Positions 24,468 to 34,540 of a DNA stretch of 43,763 nt are shown here, one piece after another. The DNA lies in the NCBI GenBank assembly GCA_021443545.1, contig JABUTU010000073.1, forward strand, positions 1 through 43,763, given 5' to 3'. The translations under genes and the position numbers were made by a program. The notes under the pieces were generated by a model, which was given only the letters and a program-made list of their open reading frames with translations, was not told where the DNA came from and did not search any database. The DNA comes from Marinilabiliaceae bacterium (GTDB lineage: Bacteria; Bacteroidota; Bacteroidia; Bacteroidales; Marinilabiliaceae). Position 1 is the stretch's first letter. Each line of letters opens with the position of its first letter.

Positions 24468-26045
24468 ATGCTGATACCTAAAGTCATATTGTCGGTCATT
24501 CCATTGCTTAACTCCAATGTAATGCACTTGCCTTCTCCGATGCCTGCTCAATGCAATGAGATTAGTAGTACAACTCAAAAACACTCTTCTCTGCGTTTTG
24601 CTGAGGCTAATAATGTGCAAAACCTCTTATGCAATCGTGATGGCAATACAATGACTTATATCTCTGAGGGGGCTCTGAATATGAATGCTTTGCTTCGCAA
24701 TGTCAATGCCTCTCTTCTCGATAGTTTGGTGTGCAATAATGAGTTCGGTGACCATTATTGCTACATGCCAGCGGATGTCTCTGATTCTGGTTTCCTTCAA
24801 ACAATACCATCTGCAGGTGGCACTTTAACTCTGACCTATTTCGGAAAGCAGACGGATGTGGTTGTTGAAACTGTCAATTGCGGTTTCTTGCCTCTCAATA
24901 ATATGCTCATTCGGTCTGCTAATAAGGATGTTGACCCTTATAAGCTCTTCAATAAAAGTCAGAACTGCGAGGTAAACGTTGTATGTAATGTGGAAGCTGA
25001 CAAAATAAAACGCTCTGTCTGTCGTCTCGTCATTAATGGCAATATGCTTGGAACAGGCTCGCTGATAAACACAACAGAGGAGGATCTGACTCCCTACGTC
25101 ATTACTTCAGCTCATACAATTGAGGGCTCTTCAGAAACATCTAAATACAACTACGTTCTAAAATCTTGTATCGCTTACTTCAATTACGAAACAACAGACT
25201 GTATATCAGATACTAATCCAACCAATCTGGAAATCATCAATGGTGGTACATTGGTTGCGTTTGCCATGTATAATGATGCTGCTATCATCAAATTATCTGA
25301 CACCCCCTCGCCTAATGTCAACCCTTATTGGACTGGTTGGGATGCCTCTTTGCAGAATCCTGATGATACCGATACATACTATTGTGTTCACCATCCAAGT
25401 GGCGATGCAAAAAAAATATCTATCGGTCAACATATATATGTTGATGACTATAACAAATGCAAAGCCATGACAACTACAAATGAAAGATTCAAGGTTGATG
25501 TGCATTATCATCTCGACACGTGGATTAATGGAGCGACTGAAGGTGGTTCGTCAGGTGCAGGTCTTTGGAATAAGGATTATAAGCTCGTTGGATGCTTGAC
25601 AGGTGGTTTCTCAGATTGCAAAAAACCTAACGACGATTACTTCTGGACTCTCTTCCACGCCTGGGACTGCGTGTCGCACAATGATAAAGAGGATATTCCT
25701 AATGCATACACATCAATAGGTGCTATATTAGACCCCTCTAATAGCGGTATAACATATATGACTGGTCGCAATCTCAACTCTAAAGAGAGTGATATCCCGA
25801 AGCCTTCATACAGCGATGAACTGCGTTATGTACAATCTGATGCTAAAATTGAGATTCTGGCAGACAATATATCTCAAGTAGATATTTACTCTCTGGCTGG
25901 TCAGATCGTAAGGTCATATTCTCTTCCTCCAGATGTCAACTCGTTCTCTATTCCAACATCTACGCTCCCATCTTCTGTCTATATCATCAGCATCAAATAC
26001 GCGACATTATCGAAAAATAAAAAGATAAAAGTATGGGTTCCATAA
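24468..26045 (+). CDS. Secreted trypsin-like serine protease with T9SS C-terminal sorting domain
   Basis: Extracellular protease of the lysyl-endopeptidase-like S1 type, 525 residues. The triad fits His216 in VITSAHTIEG, Asp270 in NDAAIIKL and Ser362 in TEGGSSGAGLW; YYCVHHPSGDAKKIS (304-318) is the hallmark of this subgroup. Residues ~445-525 form a type IX secretion sorting domain (VDIYSLAGQIVRSYSL, then LPSSVYIISI and a basic KKIKVWVP end). The N-terminus is only weakly hydrophobic, so the signal peptide is unusual or the start is misjudged. It begins 5 nt after kdgK and overlaps menA by 13 nt, an odd place for a secreted protease. Confidence 0.82.
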   Translation: MLIPKVILSVIPLLNSNVMHLPSPMPAQCNEISSTTQKHSSLRFAEANNVQNLLCNRDGNTMTYISEGALNMNALLRNVNASLLDSLVCNNEFGDHYCYMPADVSDSGFLQTIPSAGGTLTLTYFGKQTDVVVETVNCGFLPLNNMLIRSANKDVDPYKLFNKSQNCEVNVVCNVEADKIKRSVCRLVINGNMLGTGSLINTTEEDLTPYVITSAHTIEGSSETSKYNYVLKSCIAYFNYETTDCISDTNPTNLEIINGGTLVAFAMYNDAAIIKLSDTPSPNVNPYWTGWDASLQNPDDTDTYYCVHHPSGDAKKISIGQHIYVDDYNKCKAMTTTNERFKVDVHYHLDTWINGATEGGSSGAGLWNKDYKLVGCLTGGFSDCKKPNDDYFWTLFHAWDCVSHNDKEDIPNAYTSIGAILDPSNSGITYMTGRNLNSKESDIPKPSYSDELRYVQSDAKIEILADNISQVDIYSLAGQIVRSYSLPPDVNSFSIPTSTLPSSVYIISIKYATLSKNKKIKVWVP

Positions 26046-26932
26046 AATCATGGGTCTCGGCTTTCAGGTTACGGACTCTCCCTCTATCAGTCTCTCTGAT
26101 ATTGATGGGGTCAGCATTGGCCTATCAACGCGCTCTCTTTTCGTGGTCAATCTTTACTCTGGCTCTCTCCACTACCCTGCTTCTCCAGATTCTGAGTAAT
26201 CTCGCAAATGACTATGGTGATGCTGTCTCTGGTGCCGATACAAATGGGAAACGTATAGGGCCTCAACGAGCTGTTCAAAGCGGAGCCATCACGAAACATC
26301 AAATGAATAAAGCTATTGTAATATTCAGCTCTCTATCTCTCATATCGGGTCTGCTCCTTTTGTTCGTTGCATATCCTCGTATTGGAACGTGCGGTCTTAT
26401 CATACTTCTGACAATTGGGATTCTGTCTATCATCGCTGCTATAACTTATACCATGGGGAAACATCCCTATGGATATGTCGGTTTGGGCGATTTGTCATGC
26501 TTTATCTTCTTTGGATTGGTTGGCGTTTCCGGGTGCGAGGCTCTATACGAGGGCGGACTATGGATTCCATCACTTCTACCAGCATCTTCCGTTGGTTTGC
26601 TCTCTGTTGCCGTCCTTAATATGAATAATATGAGGGACTACGAGAGCGATAAGTCAAGCGGAAAAATCAGCATGGTTGTGAAAATTGGTCTCACTCGGGC
26701 CTCTGTTTATCAGATAGTGTTAATAATTGTATCATTTTCGGCTTTGATAGCGTATATTGCTTTATTCGGTAGAGTAATGCAATATTTGTCTCTCTTGACG
26801 ATTCCAATATTTGCATACAATGCCTTTTTTGTAATGAGCCATAGCCATAAGGAATTGGATAGCCAACTACCCGTTGTCTCCTTAGGAACTATGTTGCTTG
26901 TTCTACTTTTCGTTATTGGCTGCTTACTATAG
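26033..26932 (+). CDS. menA: 1,4-dihydroxy-2-naphthoate polyprenyltransferase MenA
   Basis: Membrane prenyltransferase attaching the isoprenoid tail in menaquinone synthesis. The 299-residue UbiA-fold protein has about eight to nine membrane segments. The first Asp-rich motif is NLANDYGDAVSGAD and the second is NNMRDYESDKSSGK; both bind Mg-diphosphate. The DYESDKxxGK form is typical of MenA. It overlaps the protease gene by 13 nt and precedes pepP by 36 nt. The menE gene is ~9 kb away on the other strand. Confidence 0.92.
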   Translation: MGSIKSWVSAFRLRTLPLSVSLILMGSALAYQRALFSWSIFTLALSTTLLLQILSNLANDYGDAVSGADTNGKRIGPQRAVQSGAITKHQMNKAIVIFSSLSLISGLLLLFVAYPRIGTCGLIILLTIGILSIIAAITYTMGKHPYGYVGLGDLSCFIFFGLVGVSGCEALYEGGLWIPSLLPASSVGLLSVAVLNMNNMRDYESDKSSGKISMVVKIGLTRASVYQIVLIIVSFSALIAYIALFGRVMQYLSLLTIPIFAYNAFFVMSHSHKELDSQLPVVSLGTMLLVLLFVIGCLL

Positions 26933-26968
26933 TTCAGCCAGTAATCAACCTAATAACTTCATAAACAT

Positions 26969-28759
26969 ATGAATATGATTAATGAACGTCTGCAAAGTGT
27001 TCGCATTGAGATGCAACGATTAGGTCTTGACGCGCTTATCGTTAGGACAGAAGATCCTCATTGTAGCGAATACCCAGCTAACCATTGGAAATTTAGAGAA
27101 TATCTGTCGGGTTTCGATGGCTCGCAAGGAATACTTGTAATCACTCTTCAGCATGCAGGATTGTGGGTTGATTCACGCTACTATATTCAGGCAGAACAAC
27201 AGACTAAGGATGTAAGTATTGATGTGTTTAAAGATGGTCTCGCTGGCGTCCCATCATACGCTGATTGGATTACATATACCCTACCATCTGAGGCTACTTG
27301 CGGTGTTGATGGTTTTACAATCCCTTATGCTGAATATAAGATTCTTCGGAATAAGCTTTCTCTGTTCGGTATTCATATCGAATATAAAGTCAATATCATG
27401 GATGAACTATTCCTCGAACGAGAGGATTTGCCTTTGAACGACATCCTTGAGATGGATTATTCGTTGAACCAGCTGACACGTGCTGAAAAGGTCGCTTTAG
27501 TCAGAAAGGAGATGCTTCGTATCAATGCCACTCATTATCTCGTCTCTTCTCTTGATAGTATAGCATGGCTGATGAATATGCGAGGGACTGATGTCGAATT
27601 CAACCCTGTCTTCTACGCCTATATGATTGTAACAGCAACTGAGGAGCATCTCTATATTGATCCTCATAAACTGACAAGCGTAATCAGTCGTCGCCTCGAT
27701 GAGGAGGGTATCAAGGTCTCTCTATATTCTCATTTCGAAAAGAATATCAGCAACTTGCCTTCGGGCTCTCGTGTAATGTTCGACCCCGACAAAACTAATG
27801 CCCGTAATGTTCTGAGTCTGCCTGCATCTGTCTATAAAATCGAACAGCAGTGTATAATTGAACAAATCAAGGCTGTTAAGACCGTTAATGAAATAAGCCA
27901 CATTGAGTCGGCTCATATCCGCGATGGTCATGCTATGGTCAAATTATTATATTGGCTGTCCAAAGAGTATGAGTCTGGGGCTCAGCTGACAGAGCTCGGT
28001 GTAGCTGAGAAACTTCATGAAATACGTAGCAGGGAGCAACTCTTTATCTCTGAATCGTTTGGCTCTATCTCTGCATTTGGAAAGAATGGTGCTATAATAC
28101 ATTACGAACCAACAGATTCTTCAAATGCTCCCATTAATGGGAATGGTTTCCTTCTTCTCGATACAGGTGCTCAATATGCTGATGGAACAACCGATATCAC
28201 AAGAACGATTGCTCTCGGCGATGTCGAATTGCAGTCTGCTATCGACTATACGCTGGTCCTGAAGGGTCATATCGCCCTTGCAAAAGCCATCTTCCCAGAA
28301 GAGACTCACGCCTCTCAACTCGATACGCTTGCCCGTATGGCTATGTGGAACCATTGCATCGATTACGGACACGGAACAGGTCATGGTGTTGGCTTCTTTC
28401 TAAATGTCCATGAGGGCCCTCAACGTATTGGCAAAAGAGATAACGGGAGTGTGATGAAAGCGGGAATGATTACCTCTAACGAACCAGGTATATATCGTGA
28501 AGGTCGTTGGGGTGTGCGAATTGAAAATCTTATGGTATGCGAAGAGGCAGGTAGAAGCTCTTTCGGCAACTTCCTTAAACATAGGATATTGACTATCTGC
28601 CCAATTGATAAAAACCCTATCTTAATCGATATGTTGACTGACGAGGAGATTCAGTGGTTAAACGACTATCATAAAATTGTTTTCAATACTCTATCACCTC
28701 TTTTTGATGGCGATGAGCTGGTTTGGCTTCGCGATGCAACCGATGCAATTTCCAGATAA
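26969..28759 (+). CDS. pepP: Xaa-Pro aminopeptidase (M24B family)
   Basis: Cytoplasmic metallopeptidase removing an N-terminal residue before proline. The 596 residues comprise two creatinase-like N-terminal domains and a pita-bread catalytic domain. Ligands of the dinuclear metal centre lie in LLDTGAQYADGTTDITR (two Asp), GHGTGHGVGFFLNVHEGP (His), SNEPGIY (Glu) and GVRIENL (Glu). The long three-domain form resembles APP1-type enzymes. Start at 26969, with an ATG two codons later as an alternative. Last gene of the kdgK operon. Confidence 0.93.
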   Translation: MNMINERLQSVRIEMQRLGLDALIVRTEDPHCSEYPANHWKFREYLSGFDGSQGILVITLQHAGLWVDSRYYIQAEQQTKDVSIDVFKDGLAGVPSYADWITYTLPSEATCGVDGFTIPYAEYKILRNKLSLFGIHIEYKVNIMDELFLEREDLPLNDILEMDYSLNQLTRAEKVALVRKEMLRINATHYLVSSLDSIAWLMNMRGTDVEFNPVFYAYMIVTATEEHLYIDPHKLTSVISRRLDEEGIKVSLYSHFEKNISNLPSGSRVMFDPDKTNARNVLSLPASVYKIEQQCIIEQIKAVKTVNEISHIESAHIRDGHAMVKLLYWLSKEYESGAQLTELGVAEKLHEIRSREQLFISESFGSISAFGKNGAIIHYEPTDSSNAPINGNGFLLLDTGAQYADGTTDITRTIALGDVELQSAIDYTLVLKGHIALAKAIFPEETHASQLDTLARMAMWNHCIDYGHGTGHGVGFFLNVHEGPQRIGKRDNGSVMKAGMITSNEPGIYREGRWGVRIENLMVCEEAGRSSFGNFLKHRILTICPIDKNPILIDMLTDEEIQWLNDYHKIVFNTLSPLFDGDELVWLRDATDAISR

Positions 28760-28792
28760 AACAATAGGAATCTCAATCTCTATTCAAAAATT

Positions 28793-28826
28793 AAGGTGTG
28801 CTTGATTATCAAGCACACCTTTGTAT
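28793..28826 (+). terminator. Terminator after pepP
   Basis: A perfect 13-bp stem (28793-28805 with 28809-28821) and a 3-nt loop; the T run is short and interrupted (CTTTGTATT). Lies between the convergent pepP and clpB genes. Confidence 0.75.
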
Positions 28827-28877
28827 TATGCAGGTTATCTATTGTTTAACTATTTTTTGTGAATTCGTTAGGTTTAA

Positions 28878-31466
28878 TTAATTTGTAAAAACCAGCTCTC
28901 CATCTCTCTCGTCGACAATCAGCATCTTGTCGCGACTCACATTGCCCGCAAGAATCTCTTTAGATAGATTGTTGAGCAGATACGTCTGAAGTGCTCTCTT
29001 GACAGGTCGAGCACCATATTGAGCATCAAAACTCTTCTCTCCAAGCCAGTTAGCAGCAGCCTCCATCATTTCAATTCTAATACCATTGTTACTCAACATA
29101 CGCTTAACATTCTCAAACTGCAACATGACAATTTCACGAATCGCATCGTCTCCTAATGGAGTGAAGGTGACAACTTCGTCGATACGGTTGAGAAACTCTG
29201 GACGTAGACGCTGTCGCAACTCTTGCATGACCAGTCGGTTTGAGTTGTCAATGAGCGATGCGGTCACTTTGCCTCCCGATTTGTCAAACTCTTGTTGAAT
29301 GAGTTCTGATCCTAAATTGGATGTCATGATGATGATAGTGTTCTTGAAATCTACTGTTCGCCCTTTATTGTCGGTTAGACGACCATCATCCAGCACTTGA
29401 AGAAGTATGTTAAAGACGTCAGGATGTGCCTTCTCTATCTCATCAAGTAGAACAACGGAGTATGGCTTACGACGCACAGCCTCTGTGAGTTGACCTCCTT
29501 CATCATAGCCAACATATCCAGGAGGCGCTCCAATAAGTCGCGATACGGAATGCCTCTCTTGATACTCCGACATATCAATACGCGTTATCTGATTCTCATC
29601 GTCAAACATAAACTCAGCTAATGCCTTCGCTAATTCGGTCTTGCCAACGCCAGTCGTACCAATGAATATGAATGAGCCAATAGGCCTGCGGCTATCTTGA
29701 AGTCCTGCCCGAGAACGACGCACAGCATCACTCACAGCTCTGACTGCCTCGTCTTGGCCTACAACTCTCTTATGCAGTTGCTCTTCAAGGGTAAGCAGCT
29801 TGTGTCGTTCACTCTGTTGCATCTTTGACACAGGAATTCCTGTCCAGCGACTAACCACCTCTGCAATGTCGTCGGAGTCGACCTCCTCTTTAATGAGGGC
29901 TTGCATCGACTGCATCTCGGCAAGTTGTTTTTTCTTCTCCTCAATGCTCTTCTCCGCCGATAGTATCCTGCCATAACGAATCTCGGCGACCTTGTCATAT
30001 AGTCCCTCTCGTTCTGCCTTATCAGCTTCAAATTTCATCTGCTCTATGTCGCTTTTGAGCTTCTGTATGCTATCTACTACATCCTTCTGTGCCTTCCATT
30101 GTGCACGCCTTGAAGTACATTCACTCTTGAGTTCGCTAATCTCTTTGTCGAGCTGCGCTATCTTCTCTTTGTCTCCTTCTCGCTTTATTGCCTCTCTCTC
30201 TATCTCCTTCTGCTTGACAGTTCGCTCTATGTCATCAATCTCTTCCGGAACAGAATTCATCTCCATACGCAGGTGGGCTGCTGCTTCATCGACAAGGTCT
30301 ATCGCTTTGTCGGGCAGAAAACGTGAGGATATATAACGCGATGAGAGGTCAACTGCAGCCACTATGGCCTCATCCTTAATGCGGACATGATGGTGTGTCT
30401 CGTAACGCTCTTTTAGCCCCCTCAGAATACTGACGGCGTCTTCTCTTGTAGGCTCTTCTACCATGACGGTCTGGAAACGTCGCTCAAGTGCTTTGTCTTT
30501 CTCAAAATATTTCTGATACTCATCAAGTGTAGTCGCTCCTATTGCTCTGAGCTCTCCCCTTGCTAATGCGGGTTTCAGTATGTTTGCAGCATCCATAGCA
30601 CCATCTCCTTTCCCTGCACCAACAAGGGTATGTATCTCATCTATGAAGAGAACAAGACGGCCTTCTGCTGAAATGACTTCCTGAACAACGCTCTTGAGAC
30701 GTTCTTCAAACTCTCCCTTGTACTTGGCTCCAGCTATCAGCGCTCCCATATCAAGTGAGTATATCTCTTTGTCTCTGAGGTTCTCAGGCACATCCCCATT
30801 CACAATACGATGAGCAAGTCCCTCTGCTATCGCTGTCTTTCCAACGCCTGGCTCGCCTATGAGTATGGGGTTGTTCTTTGTCCTGCGACTGAGAATTTGT
30901 AAGACACGACGTATCTCATCATCTCGCCCAATAACGGGATCGAGCTTGCCGTTAAGCGCTTTTCTGTTCAGATTAACAGCGTACTTCTCAAGCGCATTGT
31001 ATTGCTCATCAGCACTTTGTGATGTCGCCTTACTCCCCTTTCGCAAATCTGCAATTGCTTTCTGAAATGACTCGGATGTTGCTCCTGCATCCTTTAACAT
31101 CCTCGCAGAAGAATCATCACTATTGAGTAAGGCAAGTAATATATACTCAACTGTCACAAACTGATCTCCAGCTTTAACTGATTGTTCTTGAGCATCTTGT
31201 AGTATCCTGTTTGTCCTGTTACTTAAAAACGGCTGCGACGTGTCTCCATTCACTCGTGGTAAGGTGGAAAGAATCGCATCTAATGGCTTGCTGATATCTG
31301 CTACTGCCGACTTCTGAAAGATGTACTGAACTACATCTGACGCCTTTTCAATCAGCGCTTTAAGTAGGTGGGATGGCTCTATGGCCTGCTGCCCTCCTCG
31401 TACCGCCAAACTAACGGCATGCGAAACCACCTCTTGGGCCTTTACTGTAAAATTGTTGAAATCCAT
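28878..31466 (-). CDS. clpB: Chaperone ClpB disaggregase
   Basis: Hexameric AAA+ disaggregase working with DnaK. The 862-residue protein has the Clp N-domain (to ~145), a first ATPase ring with GEPGVGKTA and [13 protein letters not shown], the coiled-coil middle domain (~405-520), and a second ring with [20 protein letters not shown] and EFLNRIDE. Both rings look functional (ERRFQ arginine finger in the first). There is no ClpP-binding loop. The upstream region has two TG(C/T)CATTTTG(G/T)CA palindromes and no standard -7 box, suggesting special stress control. Preceded in the same direction by GH3, from which a terminator separates it. Confidence 0.95.
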   Translation of the reverse strand: MDFNNFTVKAQEVVSHAVSLAVRGGQQAIEPSHLLKALIEKASDVVQYIFQKSAVADISKPLDAILSTLPRVNGDTSQPFLSNRTNRILQDAQEQSVKAGDQFVTVEYILLALLNSDDSSARMLKDAGATSESFQKAIADLRKGSKATSQSADEQYNALEKYAVNLNRKALNGKLDPVIGRDDEIRRVLQILSRRTKNNPILIGEPGVGKTAIAEGLAHRIVNGDVPENLRDKEIYSLDMGALIAGAKYKGEFEERLKSVVQEVISAEGRLVLFIDEIHTLVGAGKGDGAMDAANILKPALARGELRAIGATTLDEYQKYFEKDKALERRFQTVMVEEPTREDAVSILRGLKERYETHHHVRIKDEAIVAAVDLSSRYISSRFLPDKAIDLVDEAAAHLRMEMNSVPEEIDDIERTVKQKEIEREAIKREGDKEKIAQLDKEISELKSECTSRRAQWKAQKDVVDSIQKLKSDIEQMKFEADKAEREGLYDKVAEIRYGRILSAEKSIEEKKKQLAEMQSMQALIKEEVDSDDIAEVVSRWTGIPVSKMQQSERHKLLTLEEQLHKRVVGQDEAVRAVSDAVRRSRAGLQDSRRPIGSFIFIGTTGVGKTELAKALAEFMFDDENQITRIDMSEYQERHSVSRLIGAPPGYVGYDEGGQLTEAVRRKPYSVVLLDEIEKAHPDVFNILLQVLDDGRLTDNKGRTVDFKNTIIIMTSNLGSELIQQEFDKSGGKVTASLIDNSNRLVMQELRQRLRPEFLNRIDEVVTFTPLGDDAIREIVMLQFENVKRMLSNNGIRIEMMEAAANWLGEKSFDAQYGARPVKRALQTYLLNNLSKEILAGNVSRDKMLIVDERDGELVFTN

Positions 31467-31530
31467 TGTTTTAAGGTTTTGTTATTGTTCTTTCTCTTTT
31501 CCTTTCAAATGGCCTGCCAATCTTAACAAT

Positions 31531-31585
31531 ATGCCATTTTGGCATAAAACGCAGAGATTTAACAACAAGTTGTGTCATTTTGTCA
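31531..31585. promoter_or_regulatory. Paired palindromes upstream of clpB, possible heat-shock operators
   Basis: ATGCCATTTTGGCAT (31531-31545) is palindromic except at its centre; TGTCATTTTGTCA (31573-31585) is a related half-symmetrical copy. Their centres are 41 nt apart, close to four helical turns. They lie 65-119 nt upstream of the clpB ATG. Confidence 0.5.
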
Positions 31586-31601
31586 TTAAATCAATGCCAA
31601 T

Positions 31602-31649
31602 AAAAATCCTCCTCTGTTGGCTTAAATATGCAACTAATCAGAGGAGGAT
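31602..31649 (-). terminator. Terminator after the GH3 gene
   Basis: On the minus strand an 11-bp stem (ATCCTCCTCTG with CAGAGGAGGAT, 31639-31649 with 31606-31616) and a 22-nt loop is followed by TTTTTA. It separates GH3 from clpB. Confidence 0.75.
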
Positions 31650-31670
31650 AGATATTGTCAGGAGTACTCT

Positions 31671-33992
31671 TTATTCTGCGAAATATGATGTGCGGAGGGG
31701 CATCACGACACTCTCTCCGGTCAGTCGTAGTTCCTTCTCGGCACGTATATCTGCAGATGATGCTCCAATCTTTATCATATAACGGCCACCATCAATATTC
31801 CATTGATTATTCATATAGTAGCCGAGTTGTTGGGGCGACACTGCAAATGTGACGCTTTTGGTCTCTCCTGCCTTAAGCGAGATTCTCTTAAAGCCTTGCA
31901 ATTGTATTGGTTTTAGCTTGGCTGAACGATCAATTGGTGACAGATATAGTTGCACTATCTCATCTGCATCGACCATACCTACGTTCTTTATGTCTATGCT
32001 TACATTGAAACGCTCGTCTTTTATATCTGCCGAGTCTGGCATCGACATATTGGTGTATTCAAATGTAGTATAACTGAGTCCGTACCCAAATGGGTAGGCA
32101 ATTCGTGTATCATTCTGAAGACCATAATTGTAACAAATAGGCTCATGTAACTCCTCTGCTGGATAGCTGACACTAAGTTTTCCTGATGGCGATACATTTC
32201 CATATATGATATCAGCTACAGCATTTCCTCCCTCTTCTCCTGGATACCATGCTTGAATAACTGCAGCACACTTCTCTGCAATTCCGCTTATAACCTGCGC
32301 ACGGCCTCCGAAAACAACAAGGACAACTGGCTTTCCTGTCGCTATAAGCTTCTCTACAAATGCCTCTTGTTTTCCAGGCAGGCGCATTGTCTTTCTGTCG
32401 CGATTCTCTCCGCATAGTATGGCGTTCTCTCCGACGGCTGCAACTATGACGTCCGATTGTACTGCAATCTTCAACGCTTCTGCTTCGTCTGCCTTCTCTC
32501 CACTATCAATCATGCGGTTCTGTATGTTGACAAGGTATGCAACTCGTGGGTCGCCACTTTGGTCTACCATCGTCTCCACCTCTTCGGTCCAGTCACAGCC
32601 ACGACTATACTCCAATGAAGAGCCCTCAGGCAGACGATTAGTCATTCCATCACGCAAATTAACTATGCGGGGATGCATATCGTCCTCTATCGATTCTTTC
32701 CAGAAGTAACGCATTGACTGATATGTGTAGTCTCCCAACATTGCCCACATGCTACCTGCATTCGGACCCGTAAGGGCTATCTTCTTATTGCCTAACAATG
32801 GAAGAACGCCATCGTTCTTAAGCAGTACAACAGATTGAGTTGCAAGTCTGTACGCTGTCTCTCTTTCAGCCTTTGTATCAAATTCTATATGTCCATTCTC
32901 ATATAGTTTTGGGTTCTTATCCAGCAAGCCTACCTGTGCCTTTATGCTAAGAACTCTCTTAACGGCTTTCTCTAATGACTCTTGTGTTGTCAATCCTTTG
33001 TCAATGGCCTCCTGAAGATGTTTATAGCTGTTTCCTTCTGGGAAATCAACATCATTTCCAGCATTCAAGGCTGCTGCTGCTCTCTCAACATCCGACAGAC
33101 TGTCGTTAATCTGCTCTATCGATCCATAGTCACTGACCATCATACCATCAAAATGCAGATAATCTCTGAGAATCTCTTGTTGCAGATTCCTGTTTGCCAC
33201 ACATTTTGTTCCGTCAACTGCATGATATCCAGTCATTACAACCTTGCTACCTGCAGTTCGTATTATGGTCTCATGTGGCATCAGAATCTCCTCCATTAGC
33301 TCCTTCTTGTCGGCGTTTCCACCACCTCCATATCCCAAAAAATGCTTCGTACAGGCAGCAACGCCTTCACGTAGGTTGCCATGTTGCAATCCCTTCACAA
33401 AGGCTGTTCCCATCACTGCCGAGAGATAACTATCCTCTCCGTACGACTCTTCGAGTCTGTTGAACGATGGGTCTCTAACCACATCTACCATAGGGGATAA
33501 TGCTTGAAAACCGCCAACCTTCCGGAGTGCCGCCGCTGTCTCAAATGTCTTCTTCTCTGCAAGTTCTGGGTTAAACGAACACGCAAGTCCTATCTGTTGT
33601 GGGTAGACTGTCGCCTCGTAGCCATTGACACCACTCAACACCTCTTCATGCAATAATGCTGGTATGCCTGATGGTGTATTCCTCATAAGCCAATCCTGTA
33701 TTTGCGCCACCATATCGCGTAATTGGTCTGGTGCCTTTCGCGTATTCAAGGCAAACTGCGAGAAGTGTCCTACCCCATTTGATAGCTTCTCCTTGCATAG
33801 TTCTTCAATAAGTTTGTCGTTTTCATCGAAAAACTGTGTCATATATAGACCATGAAGCTGTGCTATGCGCTCTTTCTGTGTCATCTTATTATACAGTTCA
33901 TCTATCTGACTATCAATGCTCTGTGAACCTCCAGAACATGAAGCAAACAATGCGGAAACACTTATCGTCATAAAGTTTATGTATTTATTCAT
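31671..33992 (-). CDS. bglX: GH3 family beta-glucosidase lipoprotein (BglX-like)
   Basis: Exo-glycosidase removing terminal beta-linked glucose (or xylose) from oligosaccharides. The 773-residue protein has a lipoprotein signal with lipobox LFASC (Cys19) and no acidic export signal, so it probably faces the periplasm. The catalytic nucleophile is Asp288 in MMVSDYGS, and KHFLGYGGGG (~216-225) is the substrate-binding motif. The alpha/beta sandwich domain (~400-630) and C-terminal fibronectin III-like domain are present. It follows ridA by 22 nt. No SusC/SusD pair is nearby. Confidence 0.92.
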   Translation of the reverse strand: MNKYINFMTISVSALFASCSGGSQSIDSQIDELYNKMTQKERIAQLHGLYMTQFFDENDKLIEELCKEKLSNGVGHFSQFALNTRKAPDQLRDMVAQIQDWLMRNTPSGIPALLHEEVLSGVNGYEATVYPQQIGLACSFNPELAEKKTFETAAALRKVGGFQALSPMVDVVRDPSFNRLEESYGEDSYLSAVMGTAFVKGLQHGNLREGVAACTKHFLGYGGGGNADKKELMEEILMPHETIIRTAGSKVVMTGYHAVDGTKCVANRNLQQEILRDYLHFDGMMVSDYGSIEQINDSLSDVERAAAALNAGNDVDFPEGNSYKHLQEAIDKGLTTQESLEKAVKRVLSIKAQVGLLDKNPKLYENGHIEFDTKAERETAYRLATQSVVLLKNDGVLPLLGNKKIALTGPNAGSMWAMLGDYTYQSMRYFWKESIEDDMHPRIVNLRDGMTNRLPEGSSLEYSRGCDWTEEVETMVDQSGDPRVAYLVNIQNRMIDSGEKADEAEALKIAVQSDVIVAAVGENAILCGENRDRKTMRLPGKQEAFVEKLIATGKPVVLVVFGGRAQVISGIAEKCAAVIQAWYPGEEGGNAVADIIYGNVSPSGKLSVSYPAEELHEPICYNYGLQNDTRIAYPFGYGLSYTTFEYTNMSMPDSADIKDERFNVSIDIKNVGMVDADEIVQLYLSPIDRSAKLKPIQLQGFKRISLKAGETKSVTFAVSPQQLGYYMNNQWNIDGGRYMIKIGASSADIRAEKELRLTGESVVMPLRTSYFAE

Positions 33993-34014
33993 ATGCTTTG
34001 CTGATTAAATTAGT

Positions 34015-34419
34015 TTATTGCCTCTTAATGGCTACCACTTCAACCTCAACCAATGCTGATTTCGGAAGCGCTGCCACTGCAAATGTGCTACGTGCTGGCG
34101 ATGGATCTTCTTTAAAATAGGTTGAATATACATCATTGAATATTCCAAAATCATTAATATCTGCAAGCAGACATGTGGTCTTGACAACATCTGAATAGCC
34201 CATTCCTGCTTTTTCAAGGATTGCTCCTATATTCTGCATCACCCTGTGCGTCTGACTCTCTATTCCTCCCTCTACTAACTTCCCCGTAGAGGGCTCTATG
34301 GCAATCTGACCTGACGCATATAACGTCGTCACTCCATCGGCCAACGTGGTCTTTATAGCCTGACTATAAGGACCTATCGCAGCAGGGGCTTTAGATGTCT
34401 CTATCTTTTCTCTTTTCAT
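34015..34419 (-). CDS. ridA: RidA family reactive-intermediate deaminase
   Basis: Trimeric cytoplasmic enzyme hydrolysing reactive enamines/imines made by PLP enzymes. The 134-residue length is normal. Family residues are visible: KAPAAIGPYSQA, LYASGQIA, and the arginine of SPARSTFAVAALPK that binds the substrate carboxylate. Start at ATG 34419. It is 22 nt upstream of the GH3 gene and 121 nt downstream of dacB. Confidence 0.93.
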   Translation of the reverse strand: MKREKIETSKAPAAIGPYSQAIKTTLADGVTTLYASGQIAIEPSTGKLVEGGIESQTHRVMQNIGAILEKAGMGYSDVVKTTCLLADINDFGIFNDVYSTYFKEDPSPARSTFAVAALPKSALVEVEVVAIKRQ

Positions 34420-34540
34420 TTTATTTGGTTATTAATATACTTATCCATATAATGTTCTACTCCCATTTATATTATGCGAAAATAATAAATATGCGCGGAC
34501 TGACAATACTCGATTGCTTAGTTGTCATATTTCAATATAA

